64,000 nucleotides of DNA from Bacteroidales bacterium (GTDB taxonomy: Bacteria > Bacteroidota > Bacteroidia > Bacteroidales > UBA932). Under the pieces are notes generated by a model. The model did not search any database. It saw only the letters and a program-made list of their open reading frames with translations, and was not told the DNA's origin. Below, in pieces: positions 1-9,206 of this stretch (its first letter is position 1; each line of letters begins with the position of its first letter). The DNA lies in NCBI GenBank assembly GCA_017395045.1, contig JAFPWG010000015.1:1-64000 (forward strand), in the 5' to 3' direction. Position numbers and translations under genes: made by a program.

Positions 1-2
1 CC

Positions 3-416
3 GGCAAGGACCCGTCCAAGGTGGACCGCAGTGCGGCTTATGCGGCGCGGTACATCGCGAAGAACCTCGTGGCGGCCGGCGTGGCGGACGAGTGTCTCGT
101 CCAGCTCGCCTACGCCATCGGCGTGGCCCGGCCCGTGAGCGTTTTCGTGGACACGTACGGGACTGCGAAGAATGGTCTGCAGGACGGTGAAATCGCGAAG
201 AAAGTGGGCGAAATCTTCGATCTCCGCCCGGCGAGAATCATCGGGAAATTTGGTCTCAAGAACCCGATCTACGCCCCTACCGCAGCCTATGGCCATATGG
301 GCAGAACGCCTTATACAAAGGCGGTTACCGTCCAGGGTAAGCGGAAAATCGTCCAGTTTTTCGGCTGGGAGCTCCTGGATAGTGTGCCCCGGGTCAGGGA
401 AGCCTTTAAACTGTAA
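3..416 (+). CDS. metK: S-adenosylmethionine synthase, C-terminal part (5' end outside window)
   Basis: Cytosolic enzyme that makes S-adenosylmethionine from methionine and ATP. Only the last 137 codons are present; the frame is already open at base 3, so the start lies upstream of the window. Recognisable family sequence includes [20 protein letters not shown], the conserved active-site stretch of the C-terminal domain, followed by the usual [11 protein letters not shown] segment and the terminal GRTPYTKAV / FFGWE pattern. The stop is TAA at 414-416. The next gene has its own promoter-like sequence about 30 bp downstream, so metK is probably a separate transcription unit. The identification rests on strong motif recall; only the missing 5' part is unknown. 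Confidence 0.95.
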   Translation, partial: GKDPSKVDRSAAYAARYIAKNLVAAGVADECLVQLAYAIGVARPVSVFVDTYGTAKNGLQDGEIAKKVGEIFDLRPARIIGKFGLKNPIYAPTAAYGHMGRTPYTKAVTVQGKRKIVQFFGWELLDSVPRVREAFKL

Positions 417-433
417 GGGGAAGGTCTTTTCTT

Positions 434-457
434 TTTCCGAAAATAATAGTACCTTTG
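434..457 (+). promoter_or_regulatory. Bacteroidota-type promoter upstream of first TonB-dependent receptor
   Basis: The -7 box TACCTTTG at 450-457 fits the Bacteroidota consensus TAnnTTTG. A TTTCC motif lies 16 bp upstream (434-438). The same TTTCCGAAAAT stretch with the same spacing recurs before the paralogous receptor at 3977, so the two genes may share regulation. The predicted transcript would begin about 40 nt before the ATG at 503. Confidence 0.6.
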
Positions 458-502
458 CGCTCGGTTAAGCGTAAAGGTATTTTTATTCTATATTCTCAAC
501 TT

Positions 503-3500
503 ATGAAAAAAGCTTTTAAAAGCATGCTGCTCGCCGTCGTTTCGATGATCGCGGGCACCGTCGCCTATGCCCAGGTGACGACCGCCTCCCTGGGCGGCCG
601 CATCGTGGACACCAAGGGCGAGACCATCATCGGCGCCGCCGTCGTGGCGACCCACACCCCTTCCGGTACGACCTACGGGGCCGTTACCAACAGCGAAGGC
701 CTCTATGCCATCCAGGGCATGCGTACCGGCGGTCCTTATATCGTCGAGGTCTCCTGCCTGGGCTATCAGACCGTCCGGTTCACGGACATCAAGCTCGCCC
801 TCGGTGAGAACTACGTCCTGGACGGTTACATGAATGACGACGTGGAATCCCTCTCCGAGGCCGTCGTCGTGGCCACTCCGGCTTCCCGCTTCGCCGCGAC
901 CAAGACCGGTGCCTCCACCAACGTCTCCAACGAGGAAATGATGAACCTGCCGAACTCCGGCCGCAGCCTGAGCGCCCTCACCAAGCTGAGCCCGTATGCC
1001 AGCGGCATGAGTTTCGCCGGTTCCGACGGACGTTCCACGAACTTCACCGTGGACGGTGCGAACCTGAACAACAACTTCGGCCTCTCCGCCAACCTCCCCG
1101 GCGGCGGCACCCCGATCTCCCTCGACGCCATCGAGGAGGTCCAGCTCGTGGTGGCCCCCTATGACGTGCGCCAGTCCAACTTCGTGGGCGGCGGCATCAA
1201 CGCCATCACCAAGTCCGGTACCAATACCCTCAAGGGAACGGCCTACACCTACTATTACAACCAGCATCTCCGCGGTAACAAACTGATGGGTGAGGAACTG
1301 CCCCTGAATGAGGACGGTGTCCGCGACAAGGAATCCAACGCCGTTTACGGTTTCACCCTGGGCGGCCCCATCGTGAAGAACAAGCTCTTCTTCTTTGTGA
1401 ACTTCGAGATGCAGAACACCTACAGCAAGCCCATCCAGGACCAGGCCGACGCCGCCAAGCAGCAGGTGCTCCAGAAGATTTACGACAAGCTCAAGAATGA
1501 ATACGATTATGACGCCGGTTCCTTTACGGACTATCCCGGCGGCATCACGAACCGCAAGCTCCTGACCCGTCTGGACTGGAACATCTCCGACGCCCACAAG
1601 CTGAGCCTCCGTTACAACAATACGGTTAATTCCGATTGGAAGGCTCCGAACGGCAACTCCTGCGACGACAGCTACCGCAACAAGAGCTACAACCGCGCCA
1701 GCAAGGCTTCCCAGCCGTTCTCCAACAATATGTACAGCGAGAACAGCAACATCTGGTCCGTGGCCGCCGAACTCAACAGCCGCTTCTCCAACACGGTGTC
1801 GAATCGCTTTCTGGCTACCTATTCCAACATCCTGGACCGCCGCGGATCCAACTCCGCCGCCTTCCCGCAGATCGACATCATGACCGACTGGGATTATTCT
1901 TCGGGCAACTTTATCCCTTACACCTCCCTCGGTTACGAGCTCTTCACCTATAACAACAGCGTGAAGAACACCATCCTGAACGTCCAGGACAACCTGACTT
2001 TCTATCTGGGTTCCCATACCGTTACCGCCGGTGCTTCCTACGAGCATCAGATGGCGCGCAACTCTTACATGCGTAACGGTACCGGTTACTACCGGTTCGC
2101 CAGCGCCGACGATTTCCTCCAGGGAAAACTCCCTCTGAGTTTCGTCTTTACCTATGGCAACAACGGTGACACCAATCCTGCCGGTTATATCAACTACGAC
2201 CAGTATGGCGCCTATGTGCAGGACGAGTGGAAAGTCACCCGGAACTTCAAGTTCTCTTACGGCGTCCGTGCCGACATGATCGCCTTTGACAACAAGGACC
2301 TGGTGACCAACAACGCCATCAAGGCCATCGACTTCGGCGGCAAGCACATCGATACCGGCATGTGGCCCAAGACCCGCGTCCAGGTGTCCCCGCGCATCGG
2401 CTTCAACTGGGATGTCTATGGCGACAAGAGCATCGTCATCCGCGGTGGTTCCGGCCTGTTCCAGGGCCGTCTCCCGCTGGTGTTCTTCACCAACATGCCG
2501 CAGAATGCCGGCATCATCCAGACGACGGTCAAGTATTCTTCCTCCTTCTCCAAGGATGACAATGACGTCATCCAGGATGTCAGCTACTCGGAAGATGTCC
2601 GCAATGCCCTCACCATCCTCAATGGCGGCAAGACCGAAGGCGGCCACCTGATTACCGACAACGATGCGTATATCAAGGCCTTGGGCCTGAACACCACCGT
2701 GACCGAAGAGACCGGCCAGCTGGGCAAGAGCGCGGACATCAACTCCGTCGATCCCGATTTCCACATGCCGCAGATCTGGAAGAGCTCCCTCGCCCTCGAC
2801 CTGCAGTTCCCGACCTCCTTCCCGTTCAGCATGACCGTGGAGGGAATGTTCAACAAGACCATCTGGGGCACCCGTCTCATGAACTGGAACATCGACGAGA
2901 GCAAGCTGACCAACCGCTTCAAGGGCGCAGACAACCGCTACATCTACCCGACCCACCAGTCCGGTACCGACAAGAAGGGCAACCCCATTTATGAGAATGA
3001 CTTCGTCTATGGGAAAAATAATGCCTATGTCCTAACGAACACCCGCGAGGGCTGGGGCTACATCTTCAGCTATACCGTGAAGGCCGAGCCCATCCGTGAC
3101 CTCAAGCTCATGTTCTCCTACACCCATACGGAGTCCAAGGAGATTTCCGGCATGCCGGGTTCCGCCGCTTCCTCCGCTTACCAGGGTCTTGCTTCCGTGA
3201 ACGGCCCGAACTTCCTGACGCTCCAGCGCAGCCAGTATGTCGTTCCGGACAAGGTCGCCGCGAACGTTTCCTACTACATCGACCTGATCGGCGGTCTCCA
3301 GCTGGACCTCTACTACACCGGCTATTCCGCCTACGGCAACAGCTTCACCTACAGCAATGACATGAATAACGATGGCCTGAGCTACGACCTGATGTACATC
3401 CCGGCCACCAAGGAAGAACTCGCTTTCACCAGCGACGCCGACCGCGATGCTTTCTGGGCTTTCGTCGAGCAGGACAAGTATCTGTCCAAGCACAAGGGTG

Positions 3501-3862
3501 AGTATGCCGAGGCGAATGCCGCCCGCGCTCCGTTCGTGCACCGCTTCGACCTTCGCGTCGCGAAGGACATCAAGTTCCGTATCGGTTCCACCAGCCACAA
3601 GCTGCAGTTGAGCGCTTCCATCGACAACATCGGCAACATGTTCAACAGCAACTGGGGCGTCCGGATGCTGGACTGCTACAACAAGAACAACTTCACCGGC
3701 TACATCAGCCCGCTCAAGTACGCAGGCAACGAGGGTGGCGTTCCGAAGTTCTCCTTCAACAAGGTGGGCGGCGAGTATCCGACCAAGACCTACACGACCT
3801 GCTACAAGAACACCGCCGAGTGCTGGCAGGTTCTCTTCGGCCTGAAGTACTTCTTCAACTAG
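503..3862 (+). CDS. Oar-like TonB-dependent outer-membrane receptor
   Basis: 1119-residue outer-membrane transporter. A signal peptide (about residues 1-24, ending AYAQ) precedes a carboxypeptidase-regulatory-like domain (about 25-115, with GGRIVDTKGETIIGAAVV). A plug domain follows (about 120-250, with FTVDGANLNNNFG and GGINAITKSGTN), then a long beta-barrel to the C-terminal Phe-Asn. The order matches the Oar/CarboxypepD-regulatory branch of TonB receptors rather than SusC, and no SusD partner follows. The start at 503 (MKKAFKSML) was preferred to an upstream in-frame start at 455 because it gives a clean signal peptide and lies downstream of the promoter. A perfect terminator follows, so it is probably monocistronic. 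It is a paralogue of the next gene, with the same plug motifs. The ligand is unknown. Confidence 0.88.
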   Translation: MKKAFKSMLLAVVSMIAGTVAYAQVTTASLGGRIVDTKGETIIGAAVVATHTPSGTTYGAVTNSEGLYAIQGMRTGGPYIVEVSCLGYQTVRFTDIKLALGENYVLDGYMNDDVESLSEAVVVATPASRFAATKTGASTNVSNEEMMNLPNSGRSLSALTKLSPYASGMSFAGSDGRSTNFTVDGANLNNNFGLSANLPGGGTPISLDAIEEVQLVVAPYDVRQSNFVGGGINAITKSGTNTLKGTAYTYYYNQHLRGNKLMGEELPLNEDGVRDKESNAVYGFTLGGPIVKNKLFFFVNFEMQNTYSKPIQDQADAAKQQVLQKIYDKLKNEYDYDAGSFTDYPGGITNRKLLTRLDWNISDAHKLSLRYNNTVNSDWKAPNGNSCDDSYRNKSYNRASKASQPFSNNMYSENSNIWSVAAELNSRFSNTVSNRFLATYSNILDRRGSNSAAFPQIDIMTDWDYSSGNFIPYTSLGYELFTYNNSVKNTILNVQDNLTFYLGSHTVTAGASYEHQMARNSYMRNGTGYYRFASADDFLQGKLPLSFVFTYGNNGDTNPAGYINYDQYGAYVQDEWKVTRNFKFSYGVRADMIAFDNKDLVTNNAIKAIDFGGKHIDTGMWPKTRVQVSPRIGFNWDVYGDKSIVIRGGSGLFQGRLPLVFFTNMPQNAGIIQTTVKYSSSFSKDDNDVIQDVSYSEDVRNALTILNGGKTEGGHLITDNDAYIKALGLNTTVTEETGQLGKSADINSVDPDFHMPQIWKSSLALDLQFPTSFPFSMTVEGMFNKTIWGTRLMNWNIDESKLTNRFKGADNRYIYPTHQSGTDKKGNPIYENDFVYGKNNAYVLTNTREGWGYIFSYTVKAEPIRDLKLMFSYTHTESKEISGMPGSAASSAYQGLASVNGPNFLTLQRSQYVVPDKVAANVSYYIDLIGGLQLDLYYTGYSAYGNSFTYSNDMNNDGLSYDLMYIPATKEELAFTSDADRDAFWAFVEQDKYLSKHKGEYAEANAARAPFVHRFDLRVAKDIKFRIGSTSHKLQLSASIDNIGNMFNSNWGVRMLDCYNKNNFTGYISPLKYAGNEGGVPKFSFNKVGGEYPTKTYTTCYKNTAECWQVLFGLKYFFN

Positions 3863-3883
3863 TCCGCAGAGATGCTTTCAAGG

Positions 3884-3911
3884 CGGGGCCCCTAAAGGGC
3901 CCCGTTTTTTT
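3884..3911 (+). terminator. Rho-independent terminator
   Basis: Perfect 8-bp GC stem (CGGGGCCC 3884-3891, GGGCCCCG 3897-3904) with a 5-nt loop, followed by seven T residues (3905-3911). It lies 22 bp after the receptor stop and separates it from the downstream operon. Confidence 0.92.
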
Positions 3912-3916
3912 GTGCG

Positions 3917-3940
3917 TTTCCGAAAATATCGTTATATTCG
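3917..3940 (+). promoter_or_regulatory. Promoter-like sequence for the receptor/nuclease operon
   Basis: A near-consensus -7 box TATATTCG (3933-3940) lies 16 bp after a TTTCC motif (3917-3921). This repeats the arrangement before the gene at 503. The start codon is 36 bp downstream. All genes up to 20645 follow with gaps of at most 36 bp and no visible terminator. Confidence 0.5.
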
Positions 3941-3976
3941 CAAGACATAGAATAACACATAATTAACGATATCCTT

Positions 3977-6900
3977 ATGAGAAACGCCTTCAAAAGCCTT
4001 GTGCTCGCGGCCATTGCCATGTTCGCGGGCATTGCTGCCTTTGCCCAGGTGACGACTTCATCCCTGGGCGGACGCGTGGTGGACCAGAACGGTGACCCGG
4101 TGATCGGCGCCGCCGTGGTGGCCATCCACGAGCCCTCCGGCACATCCTATGGCTCCATTACCAATTCGGACGGCCTGTATACCATCCAGGGTATGCGTAC
4201 CGGCGGTCCCTACCGGGTCGAGGTCTCCTGCCTGGGTTACCAGCAGACCAACTACACGGAGATCACCCTCTCCCTGGCTGAAACCTACAATCTGAACGCT
4301 CAGATCAAGGAGTCTTCTGAGTTCCTGTCCGAAGCCATCGTCGTCGCCGCCCCCACCTCCAAGTTCGCGGCGGTGGAGAAGACGGGCGCTTCCACCAACA
4401 TCTCCCAGAGCGAGATGCTGTCCATGCCGACGGTCTCCCGCAGCATCACGGACATCGCCAAGATCTCTCCTTACGGCGGTAACGGCATGAGTTTCTCCGG
4501 TGCCGACGGCCGTAACGTGAACTTCACGGTGGACGGTGCGAACTTCAACAACAATTTCGGCCTTTCGTCCTCCCTGCCGGGCGGCGGCAGCCCGATCTCC
4601 ATCGACGCCATCGAGGAGATGCAGGTGGTGATTTCCCCGTTCGACGTCCGCCAGACGAACTTTATCGGCGGCGGCGTGAACGCGGTCACCAAGTCCGGTA
4701 CCAACAAGTTCAGGGGAACGGCCTACGTGTACCACCAGAACGAGAACATGCACGGAAACCGGGTGTACGAGGAGGAACTCGCCGCCCGGGAAATCGACCG
4801 GAAGACCACCTACGGCTTCACCCTGGGAGGCCCGATCGTCAAGAACAAGCTGTTCTTCTTCGCCAATTTCGAGTACATCGACTCTCCGTATGCCGCCATC
4901 CGCTGGCGGGCTACGGAGGACGGTGAGGCGAATCCGGACCTGTTCCTTTCCCGCGTGACCACGGAGGATCTCCAGGCCGTGAAGGACAAGCTCATGAACG
5001 ACTACAATTACGACACCGGTTCGTTCACGGATTTCCCTGCCCGCTCCACGAACGTCAAGGGTCTCGGACGCATCGACTGGAACATCTCCAACCGCCATCA
5101 TCTGGCGCTGCGGTACAACTATACTTCCAACACGGGCTGGAGCGCCCCGAACCGTTCCTCCTCCAATGCGACCCAGCAGCCGGGCGAGGACCGCGTCTCC
5201 CAGTATGGAATGTCGTTCGCGAATTCGATGTATTCCACCTCCAACAAGGTGATGACCTGGTCCGTGGACCTGAACAGCCGCCTCACCGACAGGGTCTCCA
5301 ACCAGTTCCTCGCGACCTATTCCCGGATTGCCGATGTCCGCGGCTCCAATTCGAGCAAGTTCCCGTTCATCGACATCCTGGGCAACGACTACAAGCGGAA
5401 CGGATCCATGGACCGGATGCTCCCGTACATCAGTGCCGGTTATGAGCTCTTCACGTGGACCAATGCGGTGAACAACAACACCCTTACCGTGAAGGATGAC
5501 CTCACCTGGTACGCCAGCGCCCACAAGGTGACCGCCGGTGTCAGCTTCGAGTACCAGATGGCGGACAACCACTATATGCGTAACGGTACCGGTTATTACC
5601 GGTATTCCTCCCTGGACGATTTCCTGAAGGAGCGCACTCCCGAGACGGTTGCCGTGACCTACGGCTATGACGGGGAGGAGAATCCCGCCGCCCGGGTCCG
5701 TTTCTACCAGGCCGGCCTTTACCTCCAGGATGAATGGAGCGTTTCCGACCGCCTCAAGGTGAACTACGGCGTCCGTCTGGACGACCTGATGTTCAACAAT
5801 GCCGATGTCGCGACGAACGTCCAGATCCTGGACATCGACTATGGCGGCAAGCATCTGGACACCGGCAAGTGGCCGAAGTCCAGCATCCAGTTCTCCCCGC
5901 GCGTGGGCTTTACCTGGGACGTCTTCGGCGACAAGAGCCTGAAGGTACGCGGCGGTACCGGCCTGTTCTCCGGCCGTATCCCGCTCGTGTTCTTCACCAA
6001 TATGCCTACGAACTCCGGCATGGTCCAGAACGTGGTGGCGATTTCGACCAAATACGACGGCGGCTTCGCTTCCCCGGATCCGCTGCTCTCCAACTTTGCC
6101 GGCAAGATGATCACCGATCCGGTGGAGCTGGCCAAGAAATTCAACGGCCTGGATCCGGAAAAGTACCCGCTGTCCCGCCCGGACGAAACGGGCGTGAAGC
6201 CGTCCACCGTGAACGGTGTGGACCCGAACTTCAAGATGCCGCAGGTGTGGAAATCCTCCCTGGCCTTCGACTATTCCGCTCCGACGGAGTTCCCGCTGAC
6301 CTTCACGGGTGAGTTCACCTTCTCCAAGACGGTCAATGCCGTGACCATGAAGAACTGGAACATCCGGGACAACGAGGGCTGGTCCTTCTTCACGGGTCCG
6401 GACAACCGTCACATCTATCCTGCCGGCAAGGATGAGGACGGCGCAGCGAATTTCAAATATACCAAGACGGACGCCTACGTCCTTTCCAATACGGACAAGG
6501 GCTATGGCTGGATGGCCATGTTCTCCGTGAACGCCGAGCCGGTCCGCGGCCTGAGATTGTCCGCCTCCTATACGCACACCGTGTCCAAGGAACTCACCGG
6601 CCTGCCGGGTTCCAACGCGGCCTCCACGATGAACTACGTTCCTTCCGTGGAAGGAGCGAACTTCCTGTCGCTCCATACTTCCCAGTATGTGAACCCGGAC
6701 CGCGTCATCGCCTCCGTGAGCTACAGCGACAAGTCCAACAACCACTACAGCCTGTTCTATGAAGGAATCCGCTACGGTGGCTACAGCTACATCTACGGCA
6801 ACGACATCAACGGCGACAGCAACAGCTACGACGCCCTGTACATCCCCGCGAACAAGAACGAGCTCCGTTTCGTCTCCGACGAGGACCGCGACCTTTTCTG

Positions 6901-7285
6901 GGCTTTCGTCCAGCAGGATAAATACCTGATGAAGCATCTGGGCGAGTATGCCGAGGCCTACGACCTCGCCACCCCGATGCGCCATTCGTTCGACGTCCGC
7001 TACATGCACGACTTCAAAGTCCGGCTGGGCTCCACGACGAACACCCTCCAGCTCAGCGTCGACTTCCAGAACGTCGGAAACCTGTTCAACTCCAAGTGGG
7101 GTGTTTCCAGCCGCCTGTGGACGAACAACTCCTACGCCTCTCCGCTCCGCCTGGACCACATGGATCCGGACGGCGTTCCCGTGTACGGCACTTCCGTGAA
7201 AGCAGACACCGCCACCTGGGTCCCTTCCAAGACCTATGGGAACTGCTGGTACATGCAGATCGGTATCAAGTATATGTTCAACTAA
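3977..7285 (+). CDS. Oar-like TonB-dependent outer-membrane receptor (paralogue)
   Basis: 1102 residues. Signal peptide (1-24, ending AFAQ), carboxypeptidase-regulatory-like domain (GGRVVDQNGDPVIGAAVV), plug (FTVDGANFNNNFG, GGVNAVTKSGTNKF) and beta-barrel ending in YMFN. It is collinear with the receptor at 503 and shares many identical stretches, for example the NPDR/VPDK...YY and FWAFV-QDKYL segments near the C-terminus. The two probably arose by tandem duplication. It is the first gene of the packed plus-strand run that contains OB-fold lipoproteins and two secreted nucleases. It is therefore the likely uptake channel for whatever they capture, though that role is inferred only from context. 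Confidence 0.88.
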   Translation: MRNAFKSLVLAAIAMFAGIAAFAQVTTSSLGGRVVDQNGDPVIGAAVVAIHEPSGTSYGSITNSDGLYTIQGMRTGGPYRVEVSCLGYQQTNYTEITLSLAETYNLNAQIKESSEFLSEAIVVAAPTSKFAAVEKTGASTNISQSEMLSMPTVSRSITDIAKISPYGGNGMSFSGADGRNVNFTVDGANFNNNFGLSSSLPGGGSPISIDAIEEMQVVISPFDVRQTNFIGGGVNAVTKSGTNKFRGTAYVYHQNENMHGNRVYEEELAAREIDRKTTYGFTLGGPIVKNKLFFFANFEYIDSPYAAIRWRATEDGEANPDLFLSRVTTEDLQAVKDKLMNDYNYDTGSFTDFPARSTNVKGLGRIDWNISNRHHLALRYNYTSNTGWSAPNRSSSNATQQPGEDRVSQYGMSFANSMYSTSNKVMTWSVDLNSRLTDRVSNQFLATYSRIADVRGSNSSKFPFIDILGNDYKRNGSMDRMLPYISAGYELFTWTNAVNNNTLTVKDDLTWYASAHKVTAGVSFEYQMADNHYMRNGTGYYRYSSLDDFLKERTPETVAVTYGYDGEENPAARVRFYQAGLYLQDEWSVSDRLKVNYGVRLDDLMFNNADVATNVQILDIDYGGKHLDTGKWPKSSIQFSPRVGFTWDVFGDKSLKVRGGTGLFSGRIPLVFFTNMPTNSGMVQNVVAISTKYDGGFASPDPLLSNFAGKMITDPVELAKKFNGLDPEKYPLSRPDETGVKPSTVNGVDPNFKMPQVWKSSLAFDYSAPTEFPLTFTGEFTFSKTVNAVTMKNWNIRDNEGWSFFTGPDNRHIYPAGKDEDGAANFKYTKTDAYVLSNTDKGYGWMAMFSVNAEPVRGLRLSASYTHTVSKELTGLPGSNAASTMNYVPSVEGANFLSLHTSQYVNPDRVIASVSYSDKSNNHYSLFYEGIRYGGYSYIYGNDINGDSNSYDALYIPANKNELRFVSDEDRDLFWAFVQQDKYLMKHLGEYAEAYDLATPMRHSFDVRYMHDFKVRLGSTTNTLQLSVDFQNVGNLFNSKWGVSSRLWTNNSYASPLRLDHMDPDGVPVYGTSVKADTATWVPSKTYGNCWYMQIGIKYMFN

Positions 7286-7304
7286 CCTGTAAGCGCGAAT
7301 CGAT

Positions 7305-9191
7305 ATGAAACTCAGATATTTATTCCTTTCCATCCTCGCCGGTGCGGCCCTTGCCGCCGGTTGCGCGCAGGAGCAGGTCATTTCTTCCCTCGCCGAGTTC
7401 AAGCCGGAGGCCTCCTGCATCGGCCTTCCGTATGAAGGCGGCATTTCTTCCACGGCCTTCACGGCAACAGCCAGCTGGTCCGTGGACGGGGAGTCCGTTC
7501 CGGAATGGCTTACGGTCTCTCCGATGTCCGGCGGTTCCGGTTCCGACCATCTCGTCTTTGCGACGGATCCGAATCCGGGTGTCGCCTCCCGTTCCGCCGA
7601 TATCCTCGTGAATGTCGCCGGACGCCAGCAGCGCCTTCTCGTGACGCAGGCGGGCGCCGGTCCCATCGAGGCTCCGATCTCCACGGTCAAGCAGGTGGAA
7701 GAAGGTTCCGACGGTGAAGTCTTCCGCGTCAGGGGAACCGTAACGAGCGTCGCCAGTACGTATTATGGCAACATGTATGTCAAGGATGCGACGGGTACGA
7801 TTTATCTCTACGGCATCCAGAACGAGATGGGCCAGGACCCGAGGGCCGCGGAAAACGGTTGGGAGTCCTTCGGCATCGAGGCCGGAGACGTCATCACCGT
7901 CCAGGGCCCGCGCCAGCTGTACAATGGGACCCTCGAACTGTACTATGCGACCCTGATCGAAGTGGAGAAGGCGCAGATCCTGATGGACGAGACCGAATTC
8001 AAGGTCGAGAGCGATGCCGGTTCCCTGGACATCTACGCCGTCGTGAAGGCGAAGGGCGTGCTGGTCCAGCCGGTCGATCCCTGGATCCGGGTGACGGACA
8101 TCCGTGCCGGAAACAAGGACGAGGTAATCTATTCAGTTGAATATGATGCGAATACGACTCCCAAGGAGCGGAAGGGCGTCATCGAGTTCAAGGCCCCGGG
8201 CTATGTCATGGAGGTCTCCATCATCCAGCAGGGCATTCCGCCGACCGGCCAGTCCGTGACGGAGATCCTCTCCATCGACGACGGGTCGCTCGTAGAAACC
8301 CTTCCGTCCGTCGTCGTGGCGAAATCCGCGGTGGGATTCGTCATTTCCGACGGTACGTCCGCCCTGTACGTCTATGACAAGGAAAAGAAGTTCGTCAATG
8401 ATGTCGCCATCGGCGATAACGTGAAGGTCTTCGCCACCAAGAAGACCTATGGAGGCATTCCGGAACTCGATCCCGTGACGTCTGTCGAGAAGGATGGCAC
8501 CGCGCCGGTGAACCATCCTACCGTGAAGGACATCACGAGCGAGGCGCTCACTTACGAGGCGTCCACCAGCGAATACATCCAGTTCACCGGGACCCTGAAG
8601 GTGAGCGGCTCGTATTACAATGTCGAAATCAACGGCGTGGATGCTTCGGTCAGGCAGGGTAGCATCGCTTCCCCCATGGAAGAACTGAACGCCGCTTCCT
8701 ATAATGGGAAGGTCGTTATGGTCACCGGCTATTTCAGCGGTCTGTCGGGCGGAGGGAAATACCTCAATATCGTCGCCACGAAGATTACCGAGGCCAACGC
8801 CAAGGGTACGGTGGGCAATCCTTACACGCCTTCCGAAGCGGCTGCGGCCGTGAAGGACCTCAAATGGACCAGCAACACCGAATACGAAGCCACGGATGAG
8901 GTGTATGTCGCCGGCAAGATCTGCAGGATTGCCAACCAGGGTACCTATACCGAGGGTGGCACTTACGGCAACGCCTCCTTCTACCTTTCTGCCGATGGCA
9001 CGGGTGAAGGCGAGTTCTACGTGTTCCGCGCCCTGTACCTCGGGAACGTGAAGTTCTCGGAGGGCAAGACGGATATCAAGGTGGGCGACGACGTGGTCAT
9101 CTACGGCAAGCTGATGAATTACAATAACGACACGCCCGAAACCGTCTCCGGCAAGGCCTACCTGTATTCCCTGAACGGTAAAACAGAATAA
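7305..9191 (+). CDS. Surface lipoprotein with BACON and OB-fold-like domains
   Basis: 628-residue lipoprotein; lipobox LAAGC puts the lipid-bearing Cys at residue 20. Two BACON-type domains are visible (about 28-116, ending RLLVTQAGAG, and 228-309, ending VSIIQQG). Between and after them are OB-fold-like units with the pattern V-x-G-x-V...MYVKDATGTIYLYG...GD-x-I-x-V-x-G (about 125-222, 335-400, 405-490 and 505-628). The last unit is the same type repeated in the next gene (GKICRIANQG, YLSADGTGEGEFYVFRALYL). BACON domains are usually binding or spacer modules. OB-folds of this kind occur with secreted nucleases such as YhcR, which suggests nucleic-acid binding. The exact ligand is not shown by the sequence. 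Confidence 0.75.
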   Translation: MKLRYLFLSILAGAALAAGCAQEQVISSLAEFKPEASCIGLPYEGGISSTAFTATASWSVDGESVPEWLTVSPMSGGSGSDHLVFATDPNPGVASRSADILVNVAGRQQRLLVTQAGAGPIEAPISTVKQVEEGSDGEVFRVRGTVTSVASTYYGNMYVKDATGTIYLYGIQNEMGQDPRAAENGWESFGIEAGDVITVQGPRQLYNGTLELYYATLIEVEKAQILMDETEFKVESDAGSLDIYAVVKAKGVLVQPVDPWIRVTDIRAGNKDEVIYSVEYDANTTPKERKGVIEFKAPGYVMEVSIIQQGIPPTGQSVTEILSIDDGSLVETLPSVVVAKSAVGFVISDGTSALYVYDKEKKFVNDVAIGDNVKVFATKKTYGGIPELDPVTSVEKDGTAPVNHPTVKDITSEALTYEASTSEYIQFTGTLKVSGSYYNVEINGVDASVRQGSIASPMEELNAASYNGKVVMVTGYFSGLSGGGKYLNIVATKITEANAKGTVGNPYTPSEAAAAVKDLKWTSNTEYEATDEVYVAGKICRIANQGTYTEGGTYGNASFYLSADGTGEGEFYVFRALYLGNVKFSEGKTDIKVGDDVVIYGKLMNYNNDTPETVSGKAYLYSLNGKTE

Positions 9192-9206
9192 CCAACATAT
9201 CACGAT

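Noticed and set aside
4058..7690. Very long open frame (1210 codons) on the minus strand opposite the second receptor
   Set aside because: High-GC codon bias of the plus-strand gene leaves the opposite frame open. The translation is a low-complexity Val/Gly/His/Arg mix with no domain. The same reasoning removed the long antisense frames at 488-2956, 14659-17547 and 43043-46048.
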